Assembly (NCBI RefSeq): GCF_030848805.1
Contig: NC_092362.1
Span: 10,458,157 to 10,522,156, forward strand
Source of the DNA: Temnothorax longispinosus
Taxonomy: Eukaryota; Arthropoda; Insecta; Hymenoptera; Formicidae
Reading direction: 5' to 3'
Length of the DNA stretch: 64,000 nt
Of the stretch, positions 45,200-54,663 are shown piece by piece. The position numbers were made by a program, and so were the translations under genes. The notes beneath the pieces are model-generated. The model searched no databases, was not told where the DNA came from, and was given only the letters and a program-made list of their open reading frames with translations. Positions within the stretch are counted from its first letter, which is position 1. The number at the start of each line of letters is the position of its first letter.

Positions 45200-45463
45200 T
45201 GTTGAGATTATTCGAATATATAAATACATGTACAACGAATATATGTACAACGATTATCGATTTCGATTATCGATCTCGACGTGACCGATCGCGCACATAC
45301 TTTCCTCTCTTAACTACACACACTCTCTGTTCCTTTTTTCGACAACGCTCTCAGGCTCCTGTACGTAGCAACAGACCTTCTTAATAAAGACTATTGAGCA
45401 TAAGATAAAAGGTATGTGCACTCATTTAGTGGCCCAAAAGTCCTGCCCTGATAGCTCGCAATA
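45200..45463 (+). repeat. 3' LTR of copia element
   Basis: 264 bases matching the 5' LTR throughout; followed by the GACAT duplication and then the middle terminal module of the Academ-like element. Confidence 0.95.
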
Positions 45464-45779
45464 GACATCACCCTCGTGAAATATTACATTGTTTACAACC
45501 TGTAAGAACAATTTTGTCCCGCTTGCCAGGTGTAAGAAACGTTTTTTCATAAATTATTTATTAAAAACTAACTAGCAAATAAGTTTCAAAGTGAATAAAA
45601 TTTGACATATCCTCTGCTTTTTTTTCACTCCCCCGCAGGGGTTGTACCACCCTCCAGGTGTAAGAAATGACTTTTCAATATTAGAAGGATGTACTCTATC
45701 GAATATATAGGATTTCCCGGTGAATAAGATTTGACAGAAATTTAGTGTTACGGGCTCCCGGTCTAACGGACGTTTGTAG

Positions 45780-46143
45780 GGCTATAGCTACGTTTACACC
45801 CTGAAATTAGGCCGCGGCCTGTACCTCAAATTCGACCTAAATTATTTAGCCCGCCTGCTGTAAATAGTTGATAGGCGACCGGACCTGGCTTCAGGTCAGG
45901 CCGCGTATTTTAGTGACCCGACCTGAAATAGACCGTTATCATTTGCGATGTGAACGCGCGATCAAGCGCGACGCGTCCTAAAAGCTTTATTTGCTTGTTC
46001 GGATTCGCTGCAATTCAGGGCGATCCCAAATACGATCCCGTCAATTTTTAGGTTTCTTTTGGTGTAAACGAATGATGACTAGACCTACTTCGGGTCACAA
46101 TATAGGTCAGGCCGCGATCAAGTCGCTGGGTGTAAACGTAGCC
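45780..46143. mobile_element. MITE in the R1-like LINE, about 360 bp
   Basis: GCTACGTTTACACCC on the left (about 45787) matches GGGTGTAAACGTAGC on the right (about 46128-46142). The interior includes GGCCGCGGCCTGTACCTCAA, the same family as the element at 17795-17912. The LINE frame resumes right after it (NRLSDFKADLLEDW), so it is a late insertion in the LINE. Confidence 0.7.
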
Positions 46144-48800
46144 AATAGACTCTCAGATTTTAAGGCCGACCTGCTTGAGGACTGGTCCTCGCATTTAGAT
46201 CTCCGTTTGATGAATATAGGGAATAGACCCACTTTTATTGGGCGACAAGGTTATTCCATCATCGATTTGACGTGGGCCTCCTCGGATTTCTTCCGCCATG
46301 TGAGGGATTGGACTGTGCGCGAAAACATTGAATCGCTCTCGGATCGCATCAGTAGATAACTTTTTCTGTTTCCGAGCCCATCGCTAGGCCTTATAGGCCC
46401 TCACGTCCACCGCGATGGAATTTCAAGGATTGAACGTTGAACTCTATCAGGCTGCTATCGATCGGAGATGTGCCGTCACCCCAGGGACGGATGACTATAT
46501 GATAAATGCAATCCCAGACCGTTGGATTCACAAATGTCTTTTCGATGCTTGTGCTGCTGCGGTTCCACGTCTCCGTTCGTCTGAACGTGGCCCTCCCGCC
46601 TATTGGTGGAGCGCACATATCGCATCGCTTCGTGTTGCGGCCAATAGAGCTAGGAGAGCTTGGACTCGGGGCTGACCCAGAGACCCGCCTGATGTGTCGG
46701 AGTGTAAACGAAGTTTGTACCTCACGGCTAATAGAGAATTGAAATGCGAGATCCGTAGAGCGAAGAGTAACGCCTGGCATGAGCTAATCGCCACCTTGGA
46801 CGACGACCTCTGGAGACTCCCATACAGGATCGTGTTGGGCAAGCTGCGAAGATCTACGCCGGGTCTTTCAGCGGTTCTTGAGTCGGACGTCTTGCAGGAC
46901 CTGCTGAACAAGCTCTTCCCACCCGGCAATCCGCTTAATTCGGTGGATCTCGGGGATTGTGAGGAGGACCGTGTGCCAATTACAAACGAGGAGGTTGCGC
47001 GTGCCATCGCTGCTAAGACTAACACGAGTACAGCGCCTGGCCCGGACGGGTTTAAGGCTACTGCGCTCAAAAAACTCCCTCCGTCTATGATTACCAAATT
47101 GACCCAATCTTATAACATTTATATGAAGTACGGTTCTTATCCATCTAGATGGAAACTCGCAGATCTGGTGCTTATTCCAAAGGGTGAGGCTGTCTCCGGT
47201 GAGACCCCAAAAGCACGGCCCATCTGCCTTTTGGATAAAGTGGGAAAAACTTTCGAACGCATCATAGCGGATCGTCTGATTGACTATATGGAGAATAACC
47301 CTCCCGCTAATCTGTCTGAAAATCAATTTGGCTTCCGTCGGATGAGATCTACGACGGATGCATTATACTTGGTCAAGTCCATTATCTCTGAGGTTCGTAC
47401 TCAGGGGAAGGTTGCCATGGCGTTTTCTCTAGATATAAAGAACGCGTTTAACTCGATTGCTCTCCCCGCTATTCGAAAGGCCCTACGCGTAAAGGGATTT
47501 CCCCGATATCTTCGCCGCATCGTCGAGGCATATCTGACAGGAAGAAAGGTCAGATACTTTACTCCGGATGGATCTCGCCGCACAAGGAGGGTGAATAGGG
47601 GGGTCCCGCAAGGCTCAGTGCTGGGCCCTCTTCTATGGAATATCGCTTTTGACGCCGTGCTCAGAACGATGCTGTACGAGAACTGTCACCTGGTGTGCTA
47701 TGCAGACGACACCCTGCTGGTTGTGGTTGGTGACTGCTACGACGAGGTCTGTGCTGACGTTCTGGACTGCTTGGAACGCGTCTTGATTAATGTACACGCT
47801 CTTGGGTTGAAAATGTGGTGGCCAAAATCCGAGGCGATCTTCTTTGGCCGCTGCCCTCGGGACGCCTTTATTGAAGTGGAGGGTTTTAGGGTCCACCTTG
47901 CAAATTGTATGAAATACCTCGGGGTTTATTTGGATAAGCGTTTAAACTTTTGCAGCCACTTTAAATACGTGGCTTCTAAAGCTACGAGAGTAGGGCGCTA
48001 ACCGGTATCCTCCCTAACTTGCGCGGCCCAATTGAAGCTAAGCGTAGGCTTACTACACGATGATCACCTCTATAATATTGTATGCGGCTCCAATTTGGAA
48101 TGAGGAGCTTATGGCCTCGGATAATCAATAGCGAGTGATTTGCCGTGCGGTTCGCCTCGCCGCGTTTTGTACGGTGATGGCCTACCGCACGGTTTCTTAT
48201 GAAGCCGCCACATTGCTGGCAAGAGTCCCGCCCATTCGCTTATATGCAGCTTGTCTTCGGCGGGTTTATCTCAGACTCATTAAAGAGATGAAGGAGACGG
48301 GCACATATTATGCGGACGCTCCTGCGGAACTTCGTGGTGAGGAATGGCTGGCTTTGAGGAGGCAATGGGCCGCTTACATTCAGGACGAACATCTTCCTGG
48401 TAGACGGACCAGAGAAGCGATATCGCCTAATTTTGAAAACTGGCTGGATAGACGCAGCGGCTTCCTGACTTTTAGACTGACCCAGCTTTTAACAGGTCAT
48501 GGTTGTTTTGGATCATTCCTTTATAGGATACAGAAAGAAGACACCCCTGTGTGTCGCTACTGTGGTCTGGAAGTCGACTTGGCGGAGCATACTCTGGCGG
48601 TATGCGATCATTGGAGTCTTGAGCGTGGCGAACTGACCGCGGTGGTCGGCCAGAACCTTTCGCTGGCGGCGCTGATCACGGCAATATGTAATTCTCGCGA
48701 GGCGTGGAACGCCTTGTCGACCTTCGCTGAGCGTGTACTGCGAAAAAAGGAAGAAGATGAGAGGAGGCGTCAACAGGAGTTGCTGGACGGGCCTGCCTGA
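46144..48800 (+). pseudogene. R1-like LINE ORF2 (endonuclease end, reverse transcriptase, zinc knuckle)
   Basis: The endonuclease resumes with LLEDWSSHLDLRLMN and IIDLTWASSDFF, ending near SLSD. After a decayed linker the frame 46694-48001 encodes reverse transcriptase: TSTAPGPDGFKATAL, ARPICLLDKVGKTFE, AFSLDIKNAFNSI, GVPQGSVLGPLLWNI and CYADDTLL with the catalytic Asp pair. A further frame 48135-48800 carries the C-terminal domain with CRYCGLEVDLAEHTLAVC, the CCHC knuckle typical of R1-clade elements. Frameshifts near 46360-46690 and 48000 break the protein. R1-clade elements copy by target-primed reverse transcription. Confidence 0.9.
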
Positions 48801-50325
48801 CGCGTGTATGGATGAGTGTTTTTCGCAACACTGATTTTGCGTTGTTGACCTTGCGTTGTTGACTCTTGCGTTATTTGCTCTGCGTTAGTTGTATTGCGTT
48901 GTTTTTCTTTTTTGCGTCCTTGCGTTGTCGTCCCTGCGTTTGGGACTTTGCGAATTTCATCTCCCCCGCCCCGTTCCCCCCTCTTTCGTTCGTAGAATGT
49001 ACGGTCCCTGCCGGGATTAAAGTTGGACGATTCTTTGCCTCGTGGGAGAAGCGGAAGTGCTTCCCGCCACCTCGACGAGCCGTCCCGGATCTGTGGACTA
49101 GGAATACTTCACTTCACTTTACTTTTACTTTTATTTTGATCATTTGCGTGGGGGCCGTAGACGGGACGGGGAGAGAGAGAGATGCGTTTCTTTGGGGCTT
49201 TGCTCGCTGCTCGGCCCGTGGTTTCTCGCCTTCGCGGATCTGCTCCGGGGTGGCCTTGGTGGATGTCGGGCGCCGGCCGGCCGCGGGTTTTTCCTCCTCT
49301 GGGGTCCGGCGCGTCGCTGGTGCGATGCCCCCGGATCCCTGGAGGGTGGTGGCCCGGGGGCGGTCGGCGCTCGGGGTTTTTCCTCGTGCTTCGTTGGTCG
49401 CTGCCGCAGGGGTCTGTGTCTGTTTGGCGGTCTTTGCCGTCTGGGTTGCGGGGTCCTTCCGGGGTTGGTCGGCCGTGGCTTACCGCTCGCTACTGTTTCG
49501 GGGCTCCGGCCCCGCTGCCTTGCAGCGGGTGCCGGTAACCTCTTTGTGGCGGCGGTCCGCGGTTGGCCGTCCCCTGGGGGTCTCCGGGTCCCGCGGTGGG
49601 GACTTCCCCTCTTTTCTTTGTCTTCTCGCCCTCTCCCTGGGCCCCGCGTCCGCGCGGGGTCTAAGGGGGGGACGAGTTCCTCCTTTCTAGCCGAGTCTAT
49701 TTCTTGGCTCTATTAACCTGGGCCCGTGGACTCGGGCCCTTTCTGTGTGGTGATGGGTTTGTGTACCCCCCCTTTTTTTTCTTTGCACGGGCACGTGGAT
49801 TCGTGCTCGTGTTTTGTTCATGTGGAGCCCCTCTCTGGACAGAGGGGACTCTTGTTCGTTTAGTTCGTGCACGTCCTGTGTCGCTCCCCTCGGATGTGGC
49901 GGGGCGTTCCCCGATCGGCGCTCGTGACCGATTGCCCGCGGGCGCTCCCCGATTGGACCTTCGGATCCGTGACTGGTTGCCCGTGGGCGCTCCCTAATCG
50001 GGCGTCGTGACTGGTTGCCCTGGCCGCTCTGTGGGTGCAGTTCGTGTGCGTGTTGATTGGGGGCGTGGATTTCCTTGTGGGAATGAAGCGCCCCCTGGCT
50101 TGACCTCCTCCGTGTGTCTTCGTGTTGGATTATATGTTTCCGGGCGCCTCGGCGCAGGGATCGTCTCGTCACGTGAAGTAGTACCTCGTGTTTTCCGCGT
50201 GTCGTGACTGTGGTCCTTTGTCTTGTGTTTTGGGAGAGAGGTTTTAGTGGGTGCAAGCCCCACACTACCTGGATGGCCGGGGTCCGGGTGCGCGCGAGGC
50301 ATTTCCTCTCTTCCACGGAAACAAA
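48801..50325 (+). other. GC-rich 3' untranslated region of the LINE (probable)
   Basis: After the ORF2 stop comes a series of degenerate TTGCGTTGTT words (48815-48950), then about 1.2 kb of GC-rich sequence, ending with AGTGGGTGCAAGCCCCACAC (a potential hairpin) and an A-rich tail (AAACAAAAATAAATTAATA) at about 50325. The copia-like fragment starts straight after, on the other strand. The long plus frames here (e.g. 49144-49716) are Gly/Arg/Leu-rich composition artefacts, not genes. It may include a second, unrelated GC-rich repeat. Confidence 0.5.
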
Positions 50326-50699
50326 AATAAATTAATATAAATACAGTTACTGTAAACATAGTTTTCATCATACCTAATGGGCATTTTCTTATTTCTACTT
50401 AAGTTTCTTATTTCTTGAATCTGATCATCCGTTTGTTTTTGCCCTACATTTGACTCAGTTCCATTCTCTTTTAATTTTAATTCCTCTGTTCATCTATCTC
50501 TAAACACTCTTCTAAATTTTCTGAACAGTCTTCTAAATTTTCATCACCTGTTTCTGAATCACTTGAATTTACATGTTCATCAAGACCTATACATCTTATA
50601 TCATTTTCTACTATATCTACAAATCTACATGTCTAGCAACCACAATTCTATTATTAATTAAAACTCTATATCCAACCTCATTATAACCAAGTAGAATTC

Positions 50700-51822
50700 C
50701 CAAGTCAGCTTTTCTATCCTATTTTAAAGTTCTATTTTGTTCTGGTACACGTACAAAAACCCTACTACCATACATACGAAGATATTTCGCACTTGGTTTT
50801 TTCCCGAACAATATTTCATAAGGTGTCTTTTTTTCTATAGTATTTGCTAGTGTTCTATTTTTAAGATAAGCTGCTGCTAAGACTGCCTCTGGCCAGAATT
50901 TAACATTTACTCTTGCTTCTGCTAATAAACATCTAGCTATGTCCATAATTGACCTATTATATCTTTCGACTGTTCCATTTAATTCATGTACATACGGTGG
51001 ACAAGTATCTATAAAAATTCCTTTTTCTCTGGCTAACTAAAAAACATTTTTGTTTAAATATTCTTTCCCGTTATCGCATCTAAGTTTTTTTTATTGTTTT
51101 CCCAGTTTTATTTTCTACCTCATTTATGTATTCTAATAAACACTTATGAACTTCATCTTTGGATTTTATTACAAAAACTTTGGCGGCTTTACCGTAATTG
51201 TTGATAAGAGTAACAAAGTACTTTTCACCATTCATACCTAGATTTCTATGTGGTCCATTTACATCAGTATGAACAATTTATAATATTTCCTTAGCTCTAG
51301 TTCTATTATTCTCGAAAGGTAAATTGTGCATCTTGTTTTCTATACATATTTTACATTTCATATATTCAGTGTTTATCTCACTAGGTATACCATCTAACAG
51401 TTGATTTTTACATAAAGTAGTTAAATAATTAAAATTCACATGACCTAGTATACGATGCCATTTTTCTTTCAGACTTAGGTTTCCAACTTTATTCTAACTG
51501 CTCATTACATTAACCTCTGATTCATCACACGGAAAACTTGTCATTTTGTATAACCTACCTTCCTTCCATGCTATTGCAAAAAATCTATTAAATTTATTAT
51601 AAATTTTTGAGTTATTACCTGTTGATACAATTTTATTTCTTTCGTTACCTGAGAATAACTAATTAAGTTTTGTTTCATTTTTTTTACATAAAATACATTA
51701 ACTAATGTTACCTTTCTTTTTCTATTATAGATTGGAAATAAAGTATTTACTTTTCCTACTTTCGTTGCTTTCAATATTCGACCATCCCCAACTTTAACGT
51801 TAATCGGTTCATTCAATGTTGT
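50700..51822 (-). pseudogene. copia integrase region
   Basis: 51571-51822 begins TLNEPINVKVGDGRILKAT and has YVKKMKQNLISYSQ, the protease-integrase link. The central region (about 51000-51500) is frameshifted. 50719-50946 encodes the end of the integrase core and downstream domain: MDIARCLLAEARVNVKFW, AAAYLKNRTLANTI, KKTPYEILFGKKPSAKYL and MYGSRVFVRVP. It matches copia-type integrase C-terminal sequence. Nothing functional. Confidence 0.85.
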
Positions 51823-52532
51823 TGCTCGGGGGGGTGTCAATCGCCCCGGATTTGCGATCGGTCGACGAGATTTCGCGGTTCGAAGGACCAGAGGGGCAAT
51901 CCCCTCACAAGTTTAATTAGGCAAATAAAGCGAAAAGCAAGCGAAAGGCGACTCACCGTATCGTTGCCCGATGTTCTTGCGGCGGCCTCGTGGCGTCCGG
52001 TCCTCCCGGTGGTGATGGAGAGCGGAAGGCGTGCAGCAGGGTAGGATGTGCAGACACTCACGTGCCGCGGCAGGCAGGCAGGCAAAACGTGCAATACGGC
52101 AAGCAGGCGATATAGCAGGCACATGTGCAAGAGGCAAGCACTCAAGCCCGATGTTACTGAGACGACTTGTCGAGCTCCGAAACTGCGAGTTCACTCGATT
52201 ACTCCGAAAATGTGCGAGCGCAAAGCGAGTGTGTGTTCTCGAGTCCACGTTTGAACAGCGAATCTTCCCACGGTACTCCTCGGCTCGCGCACCTGCGAAT
52301 AGTGGCCGGAGCGAGTACTCATGGTTCCAAATAATTGCGGGCCACCCGTGGGCGGGCAGCACGAGTCGGGTGAGTCGCGCGAGTGTTGCTATCTGTCGCG
52401 ATCCGCCAACGTCTCGCGCGAGTCACGAAAAATAGGATTTTGTACGTTACTTGTACGCGCAACTTATCAACTAATATGTACAACAATTAATGATGACGCG
52501 AACATCTGATATATACAGGCGAGCGCCAAACA
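51823..52532. mobile_element. Solo LTR, 710 bp, in copia protease region
   Basis: The segment starts TGCTCGGGG and ends GCGCCAAACA (TG...CA), and is flanked by the 5-bp duplication GTTGT (51818-51822, 52533-52537). Removing it and one GTTGT joins the copia frame from SECT to LNEPINV, proving the empty site. No coding sequence. TG...CA ends and 5-bp duplication are typical of gypsy or BEL LTRs left after recombination. Confidence 0.85.
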
Positions 52533-52539
52533 GTTGTAC

Positions 52540-52678
52540 ATTCGCTAAAATATTTTTAATTATTAATTATGTGGTCAGTACACCCACTGTTTAAAAGCCA
52601 ATGTATCTGATTGCTCTCCTTAACCTCTCTATTCAACGAGTTTACTTCAACTATAGTATGGAATACTCCTCCGCCAGA
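52540..52678 (-). pseudogene. copia protease fragment
   Basis: On the minus strand this short piece reads IHWLLNSGCTDHI, the copia protease core, with Asn in place of the catalytic Asp of DSG, followed by an in-frame stop (INN-stop-KYFSEC). So the protease is inactivated by substitution as well as interruption. Confidence 0.8.
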
Positions 52679-52960
52679 CCCTTACGAAAAAAACACCCAA
52701 GATTTTGGTGTTTACACTCAACTTTGGGTGTTTACACTCCATTTTCGGTGTTGACACCGAAACTTTGGGTGTCGACACCCAAATTTTAAGTGTCGACACC
52801 AAAAGTCCAGTGTCGATACCGAAACTTTGGGTGTCGACTCCAAAGTTTCGGTATCGACACTCGAATGTTGTATCCCCAAAACTTGGGGATACATAATTAA
52901 GTAGGCCCCGATCAGGACATGTATTCTTACTTTAATGAAATATTGGTAGGGTAATATAAT

Positions 52961-53886
52961 GGTAAATATGCATAATAGCGGACCCAGCCCCAATGACCTT
53001 GACCTTGACATATGTTGTCAAGGTCACCCTCCTGAGTGACCTTCGGAAGGTTTTAGCCGTCGCTCGTTTTTTATTAAAAAGTTATTAACAAAAAAAAGTT
53101 TGGCGACCTCACCGATTTTAATGACCTTGATATATGTTGTCAAGGTCATGACCCCGAGTGACCTTCAGAAGGTTTTAGCCATCGCTCGCTATTCGTTAAA
53201 AAGTTATTAACAAAAAAAGTTTGGAAAATATAGTATATATAAGTGCATATATAGGTTAGTTGACGCGCTTTAAACACTTAAATACTTTTAAAGCGCGTCC
53301 ACTAACCTATGTGGCATCTCGCATATTAACTTTCCACGCATGAAAAGTTCACGCATACACTTTCCACGCGAACCGAGGTTCACGCACACCCCCCCCTGCT
53401 TTCGGGGGAGGTGCGGTAGCCCCGAAATAGTTCACGCATACACTTTTCACGGCCGGCTCGAAAGCAGGGGGGGGTGTGCGTGAACCTCGGTTCGCGTGAA
53501 AAGTGTATGCGTGAACTATTTCGGGGCTACCGCACCTCCCCCGAAAGCAGGGGGAGGGTGCGTGAACCTCGGTTCGCGTGGAAAGTGTATGCGTGAACTA
53601 TTTCGGGGCTACCGCACCTCCCCCGAAAGCAGGGGGGGGGGTGTGCGTGAACCTCGGTTTGCGTGAAAAATGTATGCGTGAACTATTTCGACATATATAT
53701 TAGTTATTTATGCCTTCCAATATTCAAAATAGCTGCTATATTTTCGAAACTTTTTTTGTTAATAACTTTTTAACGAATAACGAGCGACGGCTAAAACCTT
53801 CCGAAGGTCACTCAGGAGGGTGACCTTGACAACATATGTCAAGGTCAAGGTCATTGGGGCTGGGTCCGCTATTATGCATATTTACC
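52961..53886. mobile_element. Nested 926-bp foldback element
   Basis: The ends GGTAAATATGCATAATAGCG match in inverted orientation and the arms run on through GGACCCAGCCCCAATGACC, TTGACATATGTTGTCAAGG and CTTCGGAAGGTTTTAGCC. The left arm is followed by a second direct partial copy (53100-53220). The middle holds the tandem units at 53330-53695. Related inner words occur in the gypsy-nested foldback at 62598-63337. Confidence 0.8.
53330..53695. repeat. Tandem and inverted units of about 107 bp with G-runs
   Basis: A unit reading GGTGTGCGTGAACCTCGGTT, then AAGTGTATGCGTGAACTATTTCG and GGGGCTACCGCACCTCCCCCG, occurs three times in direct orientation (about 53468-53690) and once inverted (about 53335-53450). 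Each unit includes a run of six to nine G, a likely quadruplex or slippage site. Confidence 0.85.
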
Positions 53887-54082
53887 GCCCATTTTGTAAT
53901 GAGCCGGCACTGGTTTCTGACATTCATCCGACATTAAGAAAAAATTATATTCGTATATCCGATTCAAAATTTTATTACTTTTTTAAAACTGAATTTGTTT
54001 CTTAAAAATTTTAAAAAAATTACATATTTGTGCTGGTTATGACACATGTAGACTATATGTATATAACACATCAAATTAAGAA

Positions 54083-54156
54083 GTAGTCTACCACGTAAGA
54101 CGGTTGGCTTACGATCCAGAGGTCTCGAGTTCAAATCCCATCAAGGTAAGTGTGTT
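54083..54156 (+). other. tRNA-like segment (possible SINE head)
   Basis: GTTGGCTTACGATCCAGAGG followed by CTCGAGTTCAAATCCC resembles an anticodon arm and a T arm with a B-box-like GAGTTCAAATCC. The acceptor stem and D arm do not pair convincingly, and the anticodon loop is irregular. It is at best a decayed tRNA pseudogene or SINE head. Confidence 0.3.
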
Positions 54157-54449
54157 TTTCAAGTACGAGAAAATATTTATAATCATAAGTTGCATCTCTT
54201 AAGAAACAAATTTAGTTAAAAAGTAGTTTTCAAAATAAATATAATTTTTTTTATGTCGGGTACCTCATTAGAGAGTACCTTATTTGGAGGCTACACTCAT
54301 TTAAGGGTACCCTATTTGAGGATTCTTTTCGTGGTTAACCCTCATTTCGGTGTTGACCGTCAATTGACGATCCGAATTTACACCAAACCTTTGATGGTCT
54401 TTTTGATGGTATTTTTACACCAAAAATTGGGTGTTTTTTTCCGTAAGGG

Positions 54450-54654
54450 GATACTTCTTGTCCGTTCTGGTCCCGCTGCCAGTGATGCCCTCTACCGCAA
54501 TGTTCTCCGCGGCCGTTCGTGCTGCCGCCGCCTCGTCTATTGTAACCGCCACCGCGCCACGTGCCTCGCTGCTGACCTCTTCCACGCGTGCTGCCACGGT
54601 GTGGCCCTCGCCATAAACCCTTGCTGCTCTCCGTGCAGTCCTTTTTATAATGTC
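54450..54654 (-). pseudogene. copia gag C-terminus, RG-rich
   Basis: This minus-strand piece continues the CCHC knuckle that starts beyond the foldback (CFNCGKF at about 55960) with GHYKKDC, then an Arg/Gly-rich tail (GRGQQRGTWRGGYNRRGG). The knuckle is split by the foldback exactly between its second Cys and its His. RG-rich tails bind RNA in copia gag proteins. Confidence 0.8.
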
Positions 54655-54663
54655 CAAATTTTC

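Larger units (their letters stand above)
40819..45463 (+). mobile_element. Ty1/copia retrotransposon, near-intact and recent (4645 bp)
   Basis: Two 264-bp LTRs (40819-41082 and 45200-45463) begin TGTTGAGATTATTCG and end CTCGCAATA; read side by side they are identical. A 5-bp duplication GACAT flanks the element (40814-40818, 45464-45468). The primer site follows the left LTR (GGTTATGGGCCCAG) and a polypurine tract (GAGGGGGGG) precedes the right LTR. It inserted in the inner terminal repeat of the Academ-like element, so it is the youngest insertion in this stack. Confidence 0.97.
31670..45765. mobile_element. Academ-like composite DNA transposon with concentric terminal modules
   Basis: Both outer ends start TAGACCGGGAGCCCG in inverted orientation and lead into AATTTCTGTCAAATCTTATTC. 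ACG flanks both sides (31667-31669, 45766-45768), and the interrupted LINE reading frame continues across the empty site. Moving inward, two further paired modules start TGTCAAATCTTATTCACC (31829; partner about 45610) and TGTCAAATATTATTCAC (32431; partner about 40817). Each module also holds a TTCTTACACCTGG or TTCTTACGGC block. The coding part (minus) encodes an XPG/FEN-type nuclease protein. Academ elements carry XPG nucleases and make 3-4 bp duplications, which fits. Whether this is one element or three nested relatives is discussed as a finding. Confidence 0.7.
52679..54449. mobile_element. 1.77 kb inverted-repeat element carrying GTGTCGACAC repeats
   Basis: The left end CCCTTACGAAAAAAACACCC and the right end, reversed, CCCTTACGGAAAAAAACACC match. 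Just inside, 52705-52880 is a chain of degenerate TTTGGGTGTCGACACC palindromes, echoed near 54340-54430. A second foldback (52961-53886) is nested inside. No protein is encoded and no clear target duplication was found. The copia gag frame lies on one side and the protease on the other. Confidence 0.75.

Noticed and set aside
48866..50371. Several 100-270 codon frames on both strands
   Set aside because: Gly/Arg/Leu-rich composition in GC-rich DNA, overlapping on opposite strands; better explained as LINE 3' region.
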